Below, piece by piece: positions 55,009 to 64,000 of a stretch of 64,000 nucleotides of DNA. The notes below the pieces were generated by a model. It was not told the origin of the DNA. It did not search any database and saw only the letters and a list, made by a program, of their open reading frames with translations. The stretch's first letter is position 1; the number at the start of each line of letters is the position of its first letter. Both the position numbers and the translations under genes were made by a program. The DNA is from Darksidea phi (Eukaryota > Ascomycota > Dothideomycetes > Pleosporales > Lentitheciaceae), in contig JASJFT010000003.1 in assembly GCA_030770425.1 (NCBI GenBank), positions 1 to 64,000 of the forward strand, in the 5' to 3' direction.

Positions 55009-57369
55009 CTAAAGCACGAAACCAAATACAAAAATTCCAAGCACCGTAGCTAAGCCCATAGCAGCAAATGATACCTCCAGCCCCACCTTCCCACCGGTAA
55101 AAACGGGGTTAGGTGGTCCAGTCGGAACAGTTGAGCTTGCCGGATACAAAGGTCCCGTCGAGTTCGCTGGATAAAACGGCGCGGTTGGAACATCAGTTAC
55201 CGTCGAGCCTCCATATGTGACAGTCGAATTCGCATATGTGGCTGGTGGTGTGTTGTGTGTCGGTGCTGTCTCGTTTGCTGTCATCACTACGGCCTGAAGA
55301 GCCCGCTGGTACGGCATGCCCTTATCATCCTCGCCCATGACGTAGAACAGTAGGCTCTGTTTCGGCACGCGTACCGCGGGGGCAAAGAACGACGAATTGC
55401 GCGGGAAGCCAGGTTCGCCTGAGCCTGCTGTCATGTTGGATGTTGTCGCGCCCGCGACAGTGGCGAAGGAGGGGGCGCGGAACGAGAAGTTTGCCGTCTT
55501 GAAACCGCCTGACATATCGGCTATGGCGCCTACATCCTTATCGAAGGGAGGGTTACCCGCCATGGGATACCAACCCGTGTGGCCGGGGCGGCCGCGGATG
55601 GAGGCGAAGTCGAAAGACGACAGCTGCAGTGTCGAGACCCCTGTGGCGAGAAACGTGAAGGTACCGTTGCCGGAGATGGTGGCTTTGTACATGCCCGCTG
55701 TAGGTGGTGCCAGAGCGATGTATGCACTATCTTCGAGAATAGTCTGCGTGAGCCCGGAAGTGGAAGAACTCAAGGGCATCTCGTCCGGAGTGGTGATGGA
55801 AAGCTTCACTCCGGCACCGAGAAGGGAGAACATGGCGTTGGTCATGTACGAATCGACAGGGACGTCAAAGCTCTTGGAGCCTGAGCTTGAGAGAGTGTCC
55901 TCGACACGCATGATAGTCCCTACGTTTGTCTTGATGACGTTCTCAATGAACGACGTGATGTTGGCTGCTTCGCTTCTGGGTCCGGTTCTGAGCAAGCCCC
56001 CTGTGTTCGCGCAAAGCTGGGCGTAGACGTTCTCAGACCTCTTAGCAATGGAATTTCTCTTAAGCTTCTTCAGGCCGCTATCCTCACAGTCTGAGCCGTA
56101 CATGAAGACGCTGATGCTGATGCGCTTCGCTTGCGCCTTAGCCAGCAGGGTCAACATGAGACTGGAATCTTTCGCTTCTGCATCAGTAAAAAGCAATAAG
56201 GTAGAGTCGACATCCATGGCATCTACCGCATTGATCATGCCCGTAATGGCCATCTCGGGACAGTCGCCGCCACCATCGGCCCCGAGACTGTTGATGGTCT
56301 CTTCAAAAGTGGCAAAGTCGGCCGTTACAGTCAATGGTCCGGTCTCGGGGTCATTGAACGGCGAGATTACATACAACCCAGGTTCGTCGTCCCTGCCGGT
56401 CGTGCCCTTGGCTATGCTGATGGCTCTTGTCCTGACGTTGTCGATGACATCATCCATACTGCCCGTGGTATCAATGGCAAAAGCGAGGGTTGGCACACCA
56501 AAAAGGAGTCTCATTGCCTGAGGGGCGCCGCTCGTGTCGTCCTTGATATCATCAAAAAATTGCATCGTGGCGCGCTCTGCAAGGTCGGCGGCCAAGGTAT
56601 GTAGATGATAGTGCGGCGACCACCAGCAGTTGAGGCTGTCCTTGTTGATGCCCATCCAAGAGCCTTCATCGCTAAAGCCGCCATGGCGACACTTGAAGTC
56701 TCCTGGGACGGCAACGTCCTCGCCATGGTAATAGCCGGATGTGAGCTTTGGAAAGTCGTTTGTGATGTCCATGCAGTTGTACCCGACGCAAGGGATGGGC
56801 CAGTCGCTATCCCACGTCGCCGGCCTGGGGAGTACCTGGCATGACCTGCAAGTGCGCTGATCCGGTGTAGCGATGTATGACTCCATGTTTCCGTCGCGGA
56901 TCAGATCAGTGTTCGGTTCTGTGTTGCCCAGCTCGACCCAGTTGCTGTGAGCGTAGAAATCCTGGATTGTATGCAGCGCCTCGCCGACACTCTTCCTCGC
57001 CTCGGCGACGTTCGGTGGGACGGATAGCAAGGCCCCGATAGCGTCTTTTTTAAGCTGTATAATGCGAGCCTTTGCGGGGCCGAAAGACTCGCCATCGCAG
57101 TGCTTGTGCGCTGAGTCTTGATCATCGTCGACGTCTATGTTTGCCTTCACAATTTCCTTACGCGCGGCTTTCATCTTGCTCGAGATTGTTGTGATAGTTG
57201 GGAAGTAGAGGTAGGCACGGTCGTCGAATGCGATTTCAGTCATAGCTTCATGTGATATGCCGCCGTTGCCGGCGAAGTCCTCCTTCCATTGCGCTGGGAA
57301 GAAGCCTGAAACGATCGGAGAATTGACGGCGACGAGGGAAGCAAGGAAAATGATATAGCTCGGGGCCAT
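55009..57369 (-). CDS. secreted Het-C-like/VWA protein with GPI-type tail (786 aa)
   Basis: A single exon. The ATG at 57369 gives 786 residues and puts a signal peptide (MAPSYIIFLASLVAVNSPIVSG) at the front; the longer frame to 57546 would bury it. Residues about 35-150 resemble Het-C/heterokaryon-incompatibility-C proteins (GISHEAMTEIAF, then EALHTIQDFYAHSNWVELGN). A von Willebrand A-like domain follows, with the MIDAS-type DTTGSMDD at 300-307 and FTDAEAKDSS. The C-terminus has a Pro/Ser/Thr/Asn-rich linker and a hydrophobic tail ending FVFGFVL, fitting a GPI signal. Location is probably the cell surface. A part in recognition or adhesion is an inference. Confidence 0.75.
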   Translation of the reverse strand: MAPSYIIFLASLVAVNSPIVSGFFPAQWKEDFAGNGGISHEAMTEIAFDDRAYLYFPTITTISSKMKAARKEIVKANIDVDDDQDSAHKHCDGESFGPAKARIIQLKKDAIGALLSVPPNVAEARKSVGEALHTIQDFYAHSNWVELGNTEPNTDLIRDGNMESYIATPDQRTCRSCQVLPRPATWDSDWPIPCVGYNCMDITNDFPKLTSGYYHGEDVAVPGDFKCRHGGFSDEGSWMGINKDSLNCWWSPHYHLHTLAADLAERATMQFFDDIKDDTSGAPQAMRLLFGVPTLAFAIDTTGSMDDVIDNVRTRAISIAKGTTGRDDEPGLYVISPFNDPETGPLTVTADFATFEETINSLGADGGGDCPEMAITGMINAVDAMDVDSTLLLFTDAEAKDSSLMLTLLAKAQAKRISISVFMYGSDCEDSGLKKLKRNSIAKRSENVYAQLCANTGGLLRTGPRSEAANITSFIENVIKTNVGTIMRVEDTLSSSGSKSFDVPVDSYMTNAMFSLLGAGVKLSITTPDEMPLSSSTSGLTQTILEDSAYIALAPPTAGMYKATISGNGTFTFLATGVSTLQLSSFDFASIRGRPGHTGWYPMAGNPPFDKDVGAIADMSGGFKTANFSFRAPSFATVAGATTSNMTAGSGEPGFPRNSSFFAPAVRVPKQSLLFYVMGEDDKGMPYQRALQAVVMTANETAPTHNTPPATYANSTVTYGGSTVTDVPTAPFYPANSTGPLYPASSTVPTGPPNPVFTGGKVGLEVSFAAMGLATVLGIFVFGFVL

Positions 57370-58675
57370 TTTGTTGGTGCACGCTACTGAAGTAGCTCTT
57401 CGTGAAAATGACCGTATGCCAGATGCTGCGCTGTGAACTGCGGGGAAAAAGAAGCCGGGCTGAAACGTATCAGTACAGGAAAAGAGGGAGGGGAACACAC
57501 TAATTATATTCCAAAATAGCAGCATTTTTTCTTGCAACGGAGGCATCCATTAGCTCGCTGCATGTCTGTAGTTGCCTTCAGGTACGATGGCATGTGCCTC
57601 CACAATAGACCTCAGCCTCACCACTAGCTCTAGGGTTGTGAGAATTTCATTGGCCTTTAAGGAATAGCACGGGGTTAATCGTAGTAAACTCCGAGAAACT
57701 CAAAGCATTCAAACTTAAACAACGGATAGTTAGTCTGCTTCGAACGACGCATCGGGCTGTGTCGCGTGGTGCATTATTTTACCACCGCTTTCGTTCCAGC
57801 CTTGAAGCTCAATCACTGAGCTCCATTAATGGTTCAAACTCAGGTCATCGAGTGCACGAATCAGAGATCTTATCTCCCACATGTTCATTATGGGATCCGG
57901 CGCAATCGTTTTTTACCATGGCATCCCCATTTTCGAAAAAGGCTCGGGCGACAGCAATACCCAAGATGGTATTATCACAGCCTCCGAGCGGTCACTCTCG
58001 CGAAAGTTCGTATTACGAGTTTTGCCTGGCGGAACGCCAAGATCAAAGGCGGGCGCAGTGGAACGACTGGATAGGAATGGTTGGCACCTCAAGTTGGTGG
58101 CGTCTGCGGCTACACGCTGCCGCCGCCCACTGATAGCCTCGACGGTGCAATGCTGACCCCGCATCTGATATCGGGTGGTAATCTAGAGTGTCCATGTTGC
58201 ACGGTCGGGTCTCAAGCACCGGACGTGGCTTGCGACGAAGTAGATTGGAGAGAAGAGGGATGGCTTTATGCGCACAAACCGATGCAACACTGCAGTTCTC
58301 TCAGCCGCATGACTTCTTCCGGAAAGAATAGACGAGGACTCGACGTGCTTTTCCCGCTCCAGTAGCGCGCTTGAATTGGCCCTACGGAGCCACGTATCTA
58401 GTACAGCGAATAAAGGTCCATCGTCATTATCGTAGATTGGTGATAGCTCGCTACACTGGCTGACCGACTAGACTGGCTGACCGCAACTCTAGCGATCTAC
58501 TAACAATTTTTATTCGGTTGACAATACACCAGGGAGAGAAGCGAGAGTACACACGCCACAGGGCAACTGCCCCTCCATCCATTGAAACCTTACGCCATCT
58601 AGTTACCGTCAACCATGTCGAGCGAAAAGACGGAGCTCACTACAGACGTCTGCTGTGTACCCACCACTACACCTG
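57370..58675. other. intergenic, no gene defended
   Basis: A plus-strand frame at 58081-58365 contains several Cys residues (LECPCCTVGSQAPDVACDE), but no signal peptide or matching upstream exon was found. The right end adjoins the stop of the Cys-rich gene. Confidence 0.4.
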
Positions 58676-59353
58676 TTAAGTGCAGGTGTACCCAGCCCAA
58701 TGACAGTTGTCGCCCAAGTCCGCGATCGTTTTGCAAGCGCACGTATGTCTACAATCCGATTCGACCAGGGGATCGCATTTGGACATGCATATAGTGCAGT
58801 ATCCAACGCAATTCTCGATGATGCTGCCTGGCGGTCTAGCAGCAGCTTTTCTCACGTCGAGAGGAGAAGCGTGAGCGGAAGCAACCGTGGCAAGAGTTGT
58901 TGGTGCTGTGATAGTGTCAGTATGTCAAAGCATAATTAATCATCGAACGAGTGACGTACTCGTATCCATATTCGCCACTGCCGCAAGACCCTTGGGGTAT
59001 GCGTTGTCAGAGCTTCCGGGGCACTGCATTCCGTATCCACTTGGGCCGCAGGCCGGGTTGAAGTTGTTGATAGTGTTGCAGCGGCACGTAGGAGCCAAGC
59101 CTGGCCCGTAGTTCTTTATGCACTGGTAGAAGTTGTTGTTGCAACGGTCAACGAGCTGTCCTCCAACGAGAGGAGCCATCGCAATGCCATCTTGGTCGTC
59201 AGGGAAAGTAGCCGTGGCGGTCTGTGACGCGGTCGGATCCGAAGGAGCTGTGATCTGGTCAACACAGCCGGCGGGAGTGACGACAGACAAACCTGCAGCG
59301 GAGAGTACAACAGCCATCAGCGCGCCAAAGGCGAAGGGTAAGGAGAGCTTCAT
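58676..59353 (-). CDS. secreted 16-Cys protein (207 aa)
   Basis: Exons 58960-59353 and 58676-58905 with a 54-nt intron (GTACGT donor, CTGAC branch, CACAG acceptor) give 207 residues. A signal peptide (MKLSLPFAFGALMAVVLSAA) precedes seven cysteines in exon 1 (30, 71, 78, 90, 92, 102, 111) and nine in exon 2 (164, 168, 171, 175, 183, 187, 189, 199, 206). Exon 2 motifs such as CVGYCTICMSKC and CRHTCAC are dense and regular. Without the splice, the frame would end at 137 residues and lose the second Cys module. The product is probably secreted and heavily disulphide-bonded. No family is recognised; effector, wall or defence roles are all possible. Confidence 0.68.
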
Positions 59354-60509
59354 TTCGGCTGACTTTGATCGCCTTGCTATTGCGGAGGAAGGTGCGTTGT
59401 AGGTTTGCTGAACCGACTGGCGAGTGAGTTACGATGCCGAGGGCGAAGAACTGAGGAAAGGACAGCCTTTAAGTAGCATCTGACGGAGGAGGGGAAATGA
59501 GCCGAGGGTAATAAAAGATTCGACAGTGAATGTGATGGTGAAAGTGACAGTGAGATATTAAATCAGGCTATGCCCCGAAGGTTGGGATTTTGTGCCGCGT
59601 CTGGTCAATTGGCGAGTTGCGTCATTTGATAACAACGGTGCCAGACGAGGAAGGCACGACGCCGCTGGTTAGGCCGAGGCCAACCGGCGGACTTGCCGTC
59701 CATATACTCCGTAACAGAGCCTTAGGGCTTAGTTCTGTTGAGTATGTACTTCTTCGGTTGTTGTTGGTCTCAACTTTGCCAGATAATCCCACGAATGAGA
59801 AATGCATGGAAACAGTATTGTTGAAAATTGTTAAGGTTCTGCTGCCATGTCCCGTCAATTGAGCATATCTCCTCAAACGTGAATTTCCCAGGCCTACAAC
59901 TAAGCCTAGCGACTTGAAGAAATTAACGCCCTCCTCTCTTTTGTAAGAGATAAAGTAGGAACTCTTAGCTTATGATATATACTCTTCTTTTCATTTCATC
60001 ATCCGCTGCAGTAGTTCATGCGCTTTTGCTTCGTACTTCCCTATCGGATCGCTTCTCTCACGTCCTACTCCCACTGTTGCTCTCAGCCACGATAATGCCG
60101 AAGTCGCCTTCTTATATGTTCTAACGCTGTGCCGCATTCCTAGGCTGACCCGTTCTCCCGAGATGATGCACTCGATGCACTCAACTTTCTACGTCGTTCA
60201 CCAGTGCCCCACCATTCTGATCTGATACAGAGATTGCGTCACATCGCATGTGGCTCGCATAAGATCCCAAGTACGCCCAACTCCATCAGCCTGAAACGCT
60301 TTTACGCGCCCAAAGAATTTGCGGCACAGCCGACTGCGCCACCCACCTCAAGGCACCCAACTCAACGACGACTTAAAAACCATTGCGCTGCCTTTTAGTC
60401 GTGCCAACTTACAAAATTACCGGAAAGGAAGAGTAAGCGTTCATCGCAAACATCCATCGTAATCGCGACTCGACCCAAATTAACCACTGCACTCCACGAT
60501 CGCAACAAA
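59354..60509. other. divergent promoter region of two secreted-protein genes
   Basis: No gene is recognised in this 1.16-kb stretch between divergent start codons at 59353 and 60510. Short frames near 59.6-59.88 kb overlap in both strands. Confidence 0.45.
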
Positions 60510-61569
60510 ATGCGACTAGTCATCATATTGCTCACTGCTCTCGCCGTCGACAGCAAGGCATTAAGCTTCGGTTTTGGCCGCCCACGGCCGGGCACAGAGG
60601 AACCGAGCAATGCAGGACCGGGTAACCGTCAGGACGGTCCAGACGATCTTCCAGGTGGAAACCCTGGAGAAGGAGGAGGTGGTGGTGGTGGTCGAGGCTG
60701 GGCTAGCGAAAACCCAGTCCCATCACAAGAAAAGATTGAGAGGAACATGGGTGGTCTGGAAGCAAATTTGGAGAAAGTACAGAAGGTGGTGGAGGTGGTG
60801 GACGTGACGGTGCAGGTCGTGAGTGCGATATTGGCAAACCCAGATTGTGTAGACGGAGATGCTCTTTCGTGGGGTGGTTTGACAGTGGGGACTAGCACGG
60901 AGTGTCAATCCGCAGCTTGTAGGTGTGCCCTTAACTTGATTTGCCGATCTGTATTCATTAGGTTTAGTCACACCATCGACAACCCTCCCTTCAACCTCCT
61001 TCGAAGCGTGTACATCCTACGCCAGAATCATTAACCAATGCGCTTCTGCAACAGCCTCATTCTACTCCCTCGCGCCAACTATCCAAGCATCATGCGCCTG
61101 CTATTCGCAATCTAGCCCCCCGCTGGAATGCAGCGGGACCAAAGACGTGACTATGACCGCTACCGCTACCGCTACATTCATGCCAGCTCGATTTGATGAT
61201 GCTGCAAATGCATGCCACTCGTATTTCAGTGTTCAAGGATATGGAAATGTAGCGAAGGCGCTTGATGGGTTACAAGAAAATGCAACGGTGCTTGGGGCGG
61301 GCTTTTGCGGAAATTTGGACGAAGAGATCAAGAGCAAGGGAAACGGGTCGGTCGGGCTGAGCACTGCATTGCCAACAGTATGGACTAAACATTGTGTGGG
61401 GTATGCGGTTCCAGTTAGCGGGAGTGGCGCAAAGACTTCTATGCTAACAAGGTTCAATCAGAGCGTGTTGGTGAGTGCATGCTAAACCATACTGATGCGG
61501 ATGCTAACGTGCGAATAGGTCGTCTTTGCTGTTATCATATCAAAGGTTCCATGGGTTTTGTTTGCCTGA
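60510..61569 (+). CDS. secreted Cys-containing protein with GPI-type tail (320 aa)
   Basis: Exons 60510-60918, 60968-61470 and 61519-61569 (introns 49 and 48 nt) give 320 residues. A signal peptide (MRLVIILLTALAVDSKA) leads into a Gly/Pro-rich linker, with nine consecutive glycines interrupted once. An extracellular domain follows, with ten cysteines including the ASCACYS motif seen in fungal secreted proteins of unknown function. The last exon encodes a hydrophobic tail (SVLVVFAVIISKVPWVLFA), typical of GPI attachment signals or a C-terminal anchor. The first intron ends at the second of two nearby AGs, which is needed to stay in frame. Its function is unknown. Confidence 0.65.
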
Positions 61570-62564
61570 AAGGCTTCTAACCTCCTAACGCGCACCGGTT
61601 AATACTGATGAGTAAGTGACTCCACAAGAGTTCCGGGTATCCAACTCGCACCTTCCAATAGCCGCATGGGTTCATCGTCGGCATCACTATACGCCTCTCC
61701 TCTCTTGCCTATTCTTCAATACCTGAACGACGAATGGATGGATCTGCTCACGAATTCTCTCGCCGCAAGTTCCCCAAGCACAATAAACAACTGCCAACGC
61801 GTCGCGAAAGCACAATGATTTCGAAAACCGACTCTCGACCAACGCGTCCTAGAGGTGATCGGTCCACGAGTTCAGATAAGGCTCTCCTCCATTCCTACAC
61901 CAGTAGCTTTTCATTGGTAGTTCCCTTGAGGCCCGTTTCGAGGGTAACGCCTGCAAATGCTACACCTCATACGCATTTCTCTCCGTTGTCCACCCAGCAC
62001 AGGCCAATTACCAATGTGTGGATGGTAAACACGACATGACACATTGTTCGACGTGCATTGGTCGTACGAATCCTAAGCATCGACGCCAGTTTCAAAATCG
62101 AACTATAAATCATATAATGGAATCGAGGGAAAAAATTCGTGAGTAAGAATAAAATCGAAAGGTAAAAAGATGGTCATAGGAGTGGAGACGTTAAAACCAC
62201 AAACAATTCTATAATTGTTTTCTATATGCTCTAACATGTTCGAATGCCTGTCCAGTTCTACAACGGTTGTATGAGTGTTCAAATTAAAGTATTTCCTTGT
62301 CCTATAACGTTACACGTAAAATCCATAGGAATTAGACGAAGTAAATCGACTGACACACAGTGTAAGATTGACATCCCAGATTATGCATATGCGAACAGCC
62401 GCTCTTCTTTTTCTTCGCAAATAATGCCCACTAGAATTAACTCAGCTGCCTGAGGTCTCAAATCCCCACCATGAAACTCAAGCGCACCTTCAACAACTCA
62501 GCTTCCGTACTTTTCCAATAATTATTGTCATCATCCGTCCATTAATTAGGCTTTGGAAGTCAGC
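61570..62564. other. intergenic, no gene recognised
   Basis: Convergent 3' flanks of the GPI-type protein gene and the drug transporter gene. AT-rich from 62.0 kb. A plus-strand frame at 61734-62039 has no recognisable features. Confidence 0.45.
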
Positions 62565-64000
62565 TTAAGCAATGAACGTCTTCTTAGAGTGTTTTCCCAT
62601 CGCACGAATGCGTCGACCGTAGATATGGAAAAGGTAGGGGATCGGGATCATGGCGACAGCTATGAAACCAAGAAGGCTCATACCCCAGTCTAGTCCAAGG
62701 TTTTGGAACACTAAAGAGTACGTCAGAATGAACTTGGGCGAAATTAGAAGTAAGCAAACTTACAAGCACTAGCGAAAAGTGGGAATGCGCCCGCAAGCAT
62801 ACTCCGCATGAACATGTTTGCTGCAAGTGCACTTGCCGCCAGCGTCACGTACGTATCGACGAGATAACCCAAAGCGCTAAGGAAGACGGTATGGAAGCCA
62901 AGGCCAATGCACATAGAACCGACACAAAAGCCGATCCAGTGTATGCTAGCCTTGGACGTCCACCCCATGATGAACAGACCGGCAGCAAGGAAGACGGACC
63001 CAATCATCATTGGAGGCAGGCGTGCTTCAGGTACACCTCTGTTATTGTTGGCGAGGAACACTTTCTTGTAATTTCGGGCACCCCATGTGTTAACGCATGC
63101 AGCGAAGAAAATACCGACCATGATGGCCGTGAAAGGAAGGGCTCGGACGAGCACATTCCAATGGCGAATTTCGCCGAATTCCAAGGGGAGAGCGGGGACG
63201 GCTCTGATGATCTATTAGTCAAGCTCAGTTACTACGTGGTAGCCTTGATCTTACAGGTAGATGATTGCGTAGACGAAAGCAGCGTAAAGATTGATGACAA
63301 AGGCGATGGGATCTACCATCATCTCAAAAGGTACGATAAGATATCTGCGGGATAGTTCCTTCAAAGATCCTCCGCCCTCCTCGCTCTGAGAGTGAACTGC
63401 CCAGTTTTTCGTGTCGACGCGGATGCGTTTGGCTTTACGTGCTAGCAAGACGGGTGGGAAGCTCTCATCGATCCAGATGACGCTAGCCACAAGCGTGACA
63501 CCTAGAATGATGCCAGTGATCTGAAGGTGTCAGCAAAGCCTTAAATTGCGAGATTTTCTTTTCATCTCGACTTACGTATTCCGTCCATCTCCACCCAACT
63601 ATCGGCATGCTAATCACCAACGCTCCTCCAACTATTGGGGCAATCAACGGTCCGATAATCACAGCAAGACCCCAACACATTAGAGCAGGACCCCTCTGGG
63701 TTGCCGGCCAGATGTCCGCTAGCACGCCGCCCACATTGCTCAGAGGAGCGCCTCCGAACACCCCAGAGAAGAAACGCGTAATGAGCAGTGTTTGGATGTC
63801 TTTGGCGGTCGCTGATGCGAACGAGAAAATCGTGAGGCCGAAGATAGGGATCAGAATAGAAGGCTTACGGCCGTAGGCTTCGGACATTGGTGCCCAGAGG
63901 AGTGGTCCGAAAGCATTACTTGAAAGCGTGTTAACGAATCGTCGGTCGTGGTAAAAGCTAATTGCTTACCCGAAAAGGAAAAGTGACATGCCCAGAAGTG
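62565..64000 (-). CDS. DHA1-type MFS drug transporter, 5' end outside the window
   Basis: Exons 63970-64000 (partial), 63576-63918, 63255-63520, 62764-63203 and 62565-62710 join in phase; introns are 51, 55, 51 and 53 nt. The visible part starts within membrane segment 2 (LGMSLFLFGNAFGPLLWAP). It includes the loop motif APMSEAYGRKP, TRFFSGVFGGAPLSNVGG, the antiporter motif C GPLIAPIVGG, and a C-terminus ending GKHSKKTFIA. DHA1 (12-TM) proteins are plasma-membrane proton antiporters exporting drugs, toxins or metabolites. The substrate is unknown. The third visible intron uses the AG at 63204, not the nearer one, to keep the frame. Confidence 0.85.

Noticed and set aside
57370..57546. Longer N-terminus for the Het-C-like/VWA protein
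   Set aside because: It would bury the signal peptide that begins at 57369.
58081..58365. Cys-containing plus-strand frame as a secreted protein
   Set aside because: No signal peptide or upstream exon could be found.

Overview
The window is eukaryotic and reads as a filamentous ascomycete (Pezizomycotina) chromosome segment. Genes carry short introns, mostly 46-66 nt (extremes about 31 and 101 nt), with GTAAGT-like donors and CTAAC/CTGAC-like branch sites. There are fungal-specific families (DASH subunit Ask1, Lsb6-type PI4K, DUF7587-like, NB-ARC/TPR NLR with a SesB-like N-domain) and an AT-rich, ORF-free block that looks mutated by RIP. Dothideomycetes would fit, but that is only an impression. 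No tRNA, rRNA or CRISPR was recognised. All gene models with introns were built by eye, by splicing frames so that exon phases agree.

Left part (1-22 kb). A poly-C run opens the window. A divergent pair of paralogous genes of unknown function (243-986 and 1377-2222) follows, then repeat debris (a hairpin repeat in two copies, a 180-bp palindrome) and a small coiled-coil protein gene. A housekeeping block comes next: Dal5-type MFS permease, Rad5/HLTF-type SNF2 ATPase, type II PI 4-kinase, DASH Ask1, a mitochondrial-looking SDR oxidoreductase, and a secreted protein with two Apple/PAN-like repeats.

Middle (22-43.5 kb). This is the accessory region. A 1163-residue NLR-like protein (SesB-like hydrolase domain, NB-ARC, TPR) lies 3.8 kb from a stand-alone SesB-like hydrolase gene that is intact once four introns are removed. 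The NLR copy has Gly where the stand-alone copy has the nucleophile Ser. Between them lie a MITE with 32-bp inverted repeats and a 5-bp duplication, two tandem repeats and a CYP52-like P450. Further right are a DapA-family aldolase, a DUF7587-like gene, a broken pogo/Fot1 transposase, about 2 kb of RIP-like AT-rich DNA, another coiled-coil gene, and a decayed glycine-rich gene whose stops look like C-to-T changes.

Right part (44-64 kb). A GH31 alpha-xylosidase, a sugar transporter and a secreted GH3 beta-glucosidase form a likely hemicellulose/xyloglucan-oligosaccharide utilisation cluster. Four secreted-protein genes follow: an 87-residue four-Cys protein, a Het-C-like/VWA protein with a GPI-like tail, a 207-residue 16-Cys protein, and a 320-residue protein with a GPI-like tail. 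A DHA1 drug transporter runs off the right edge.
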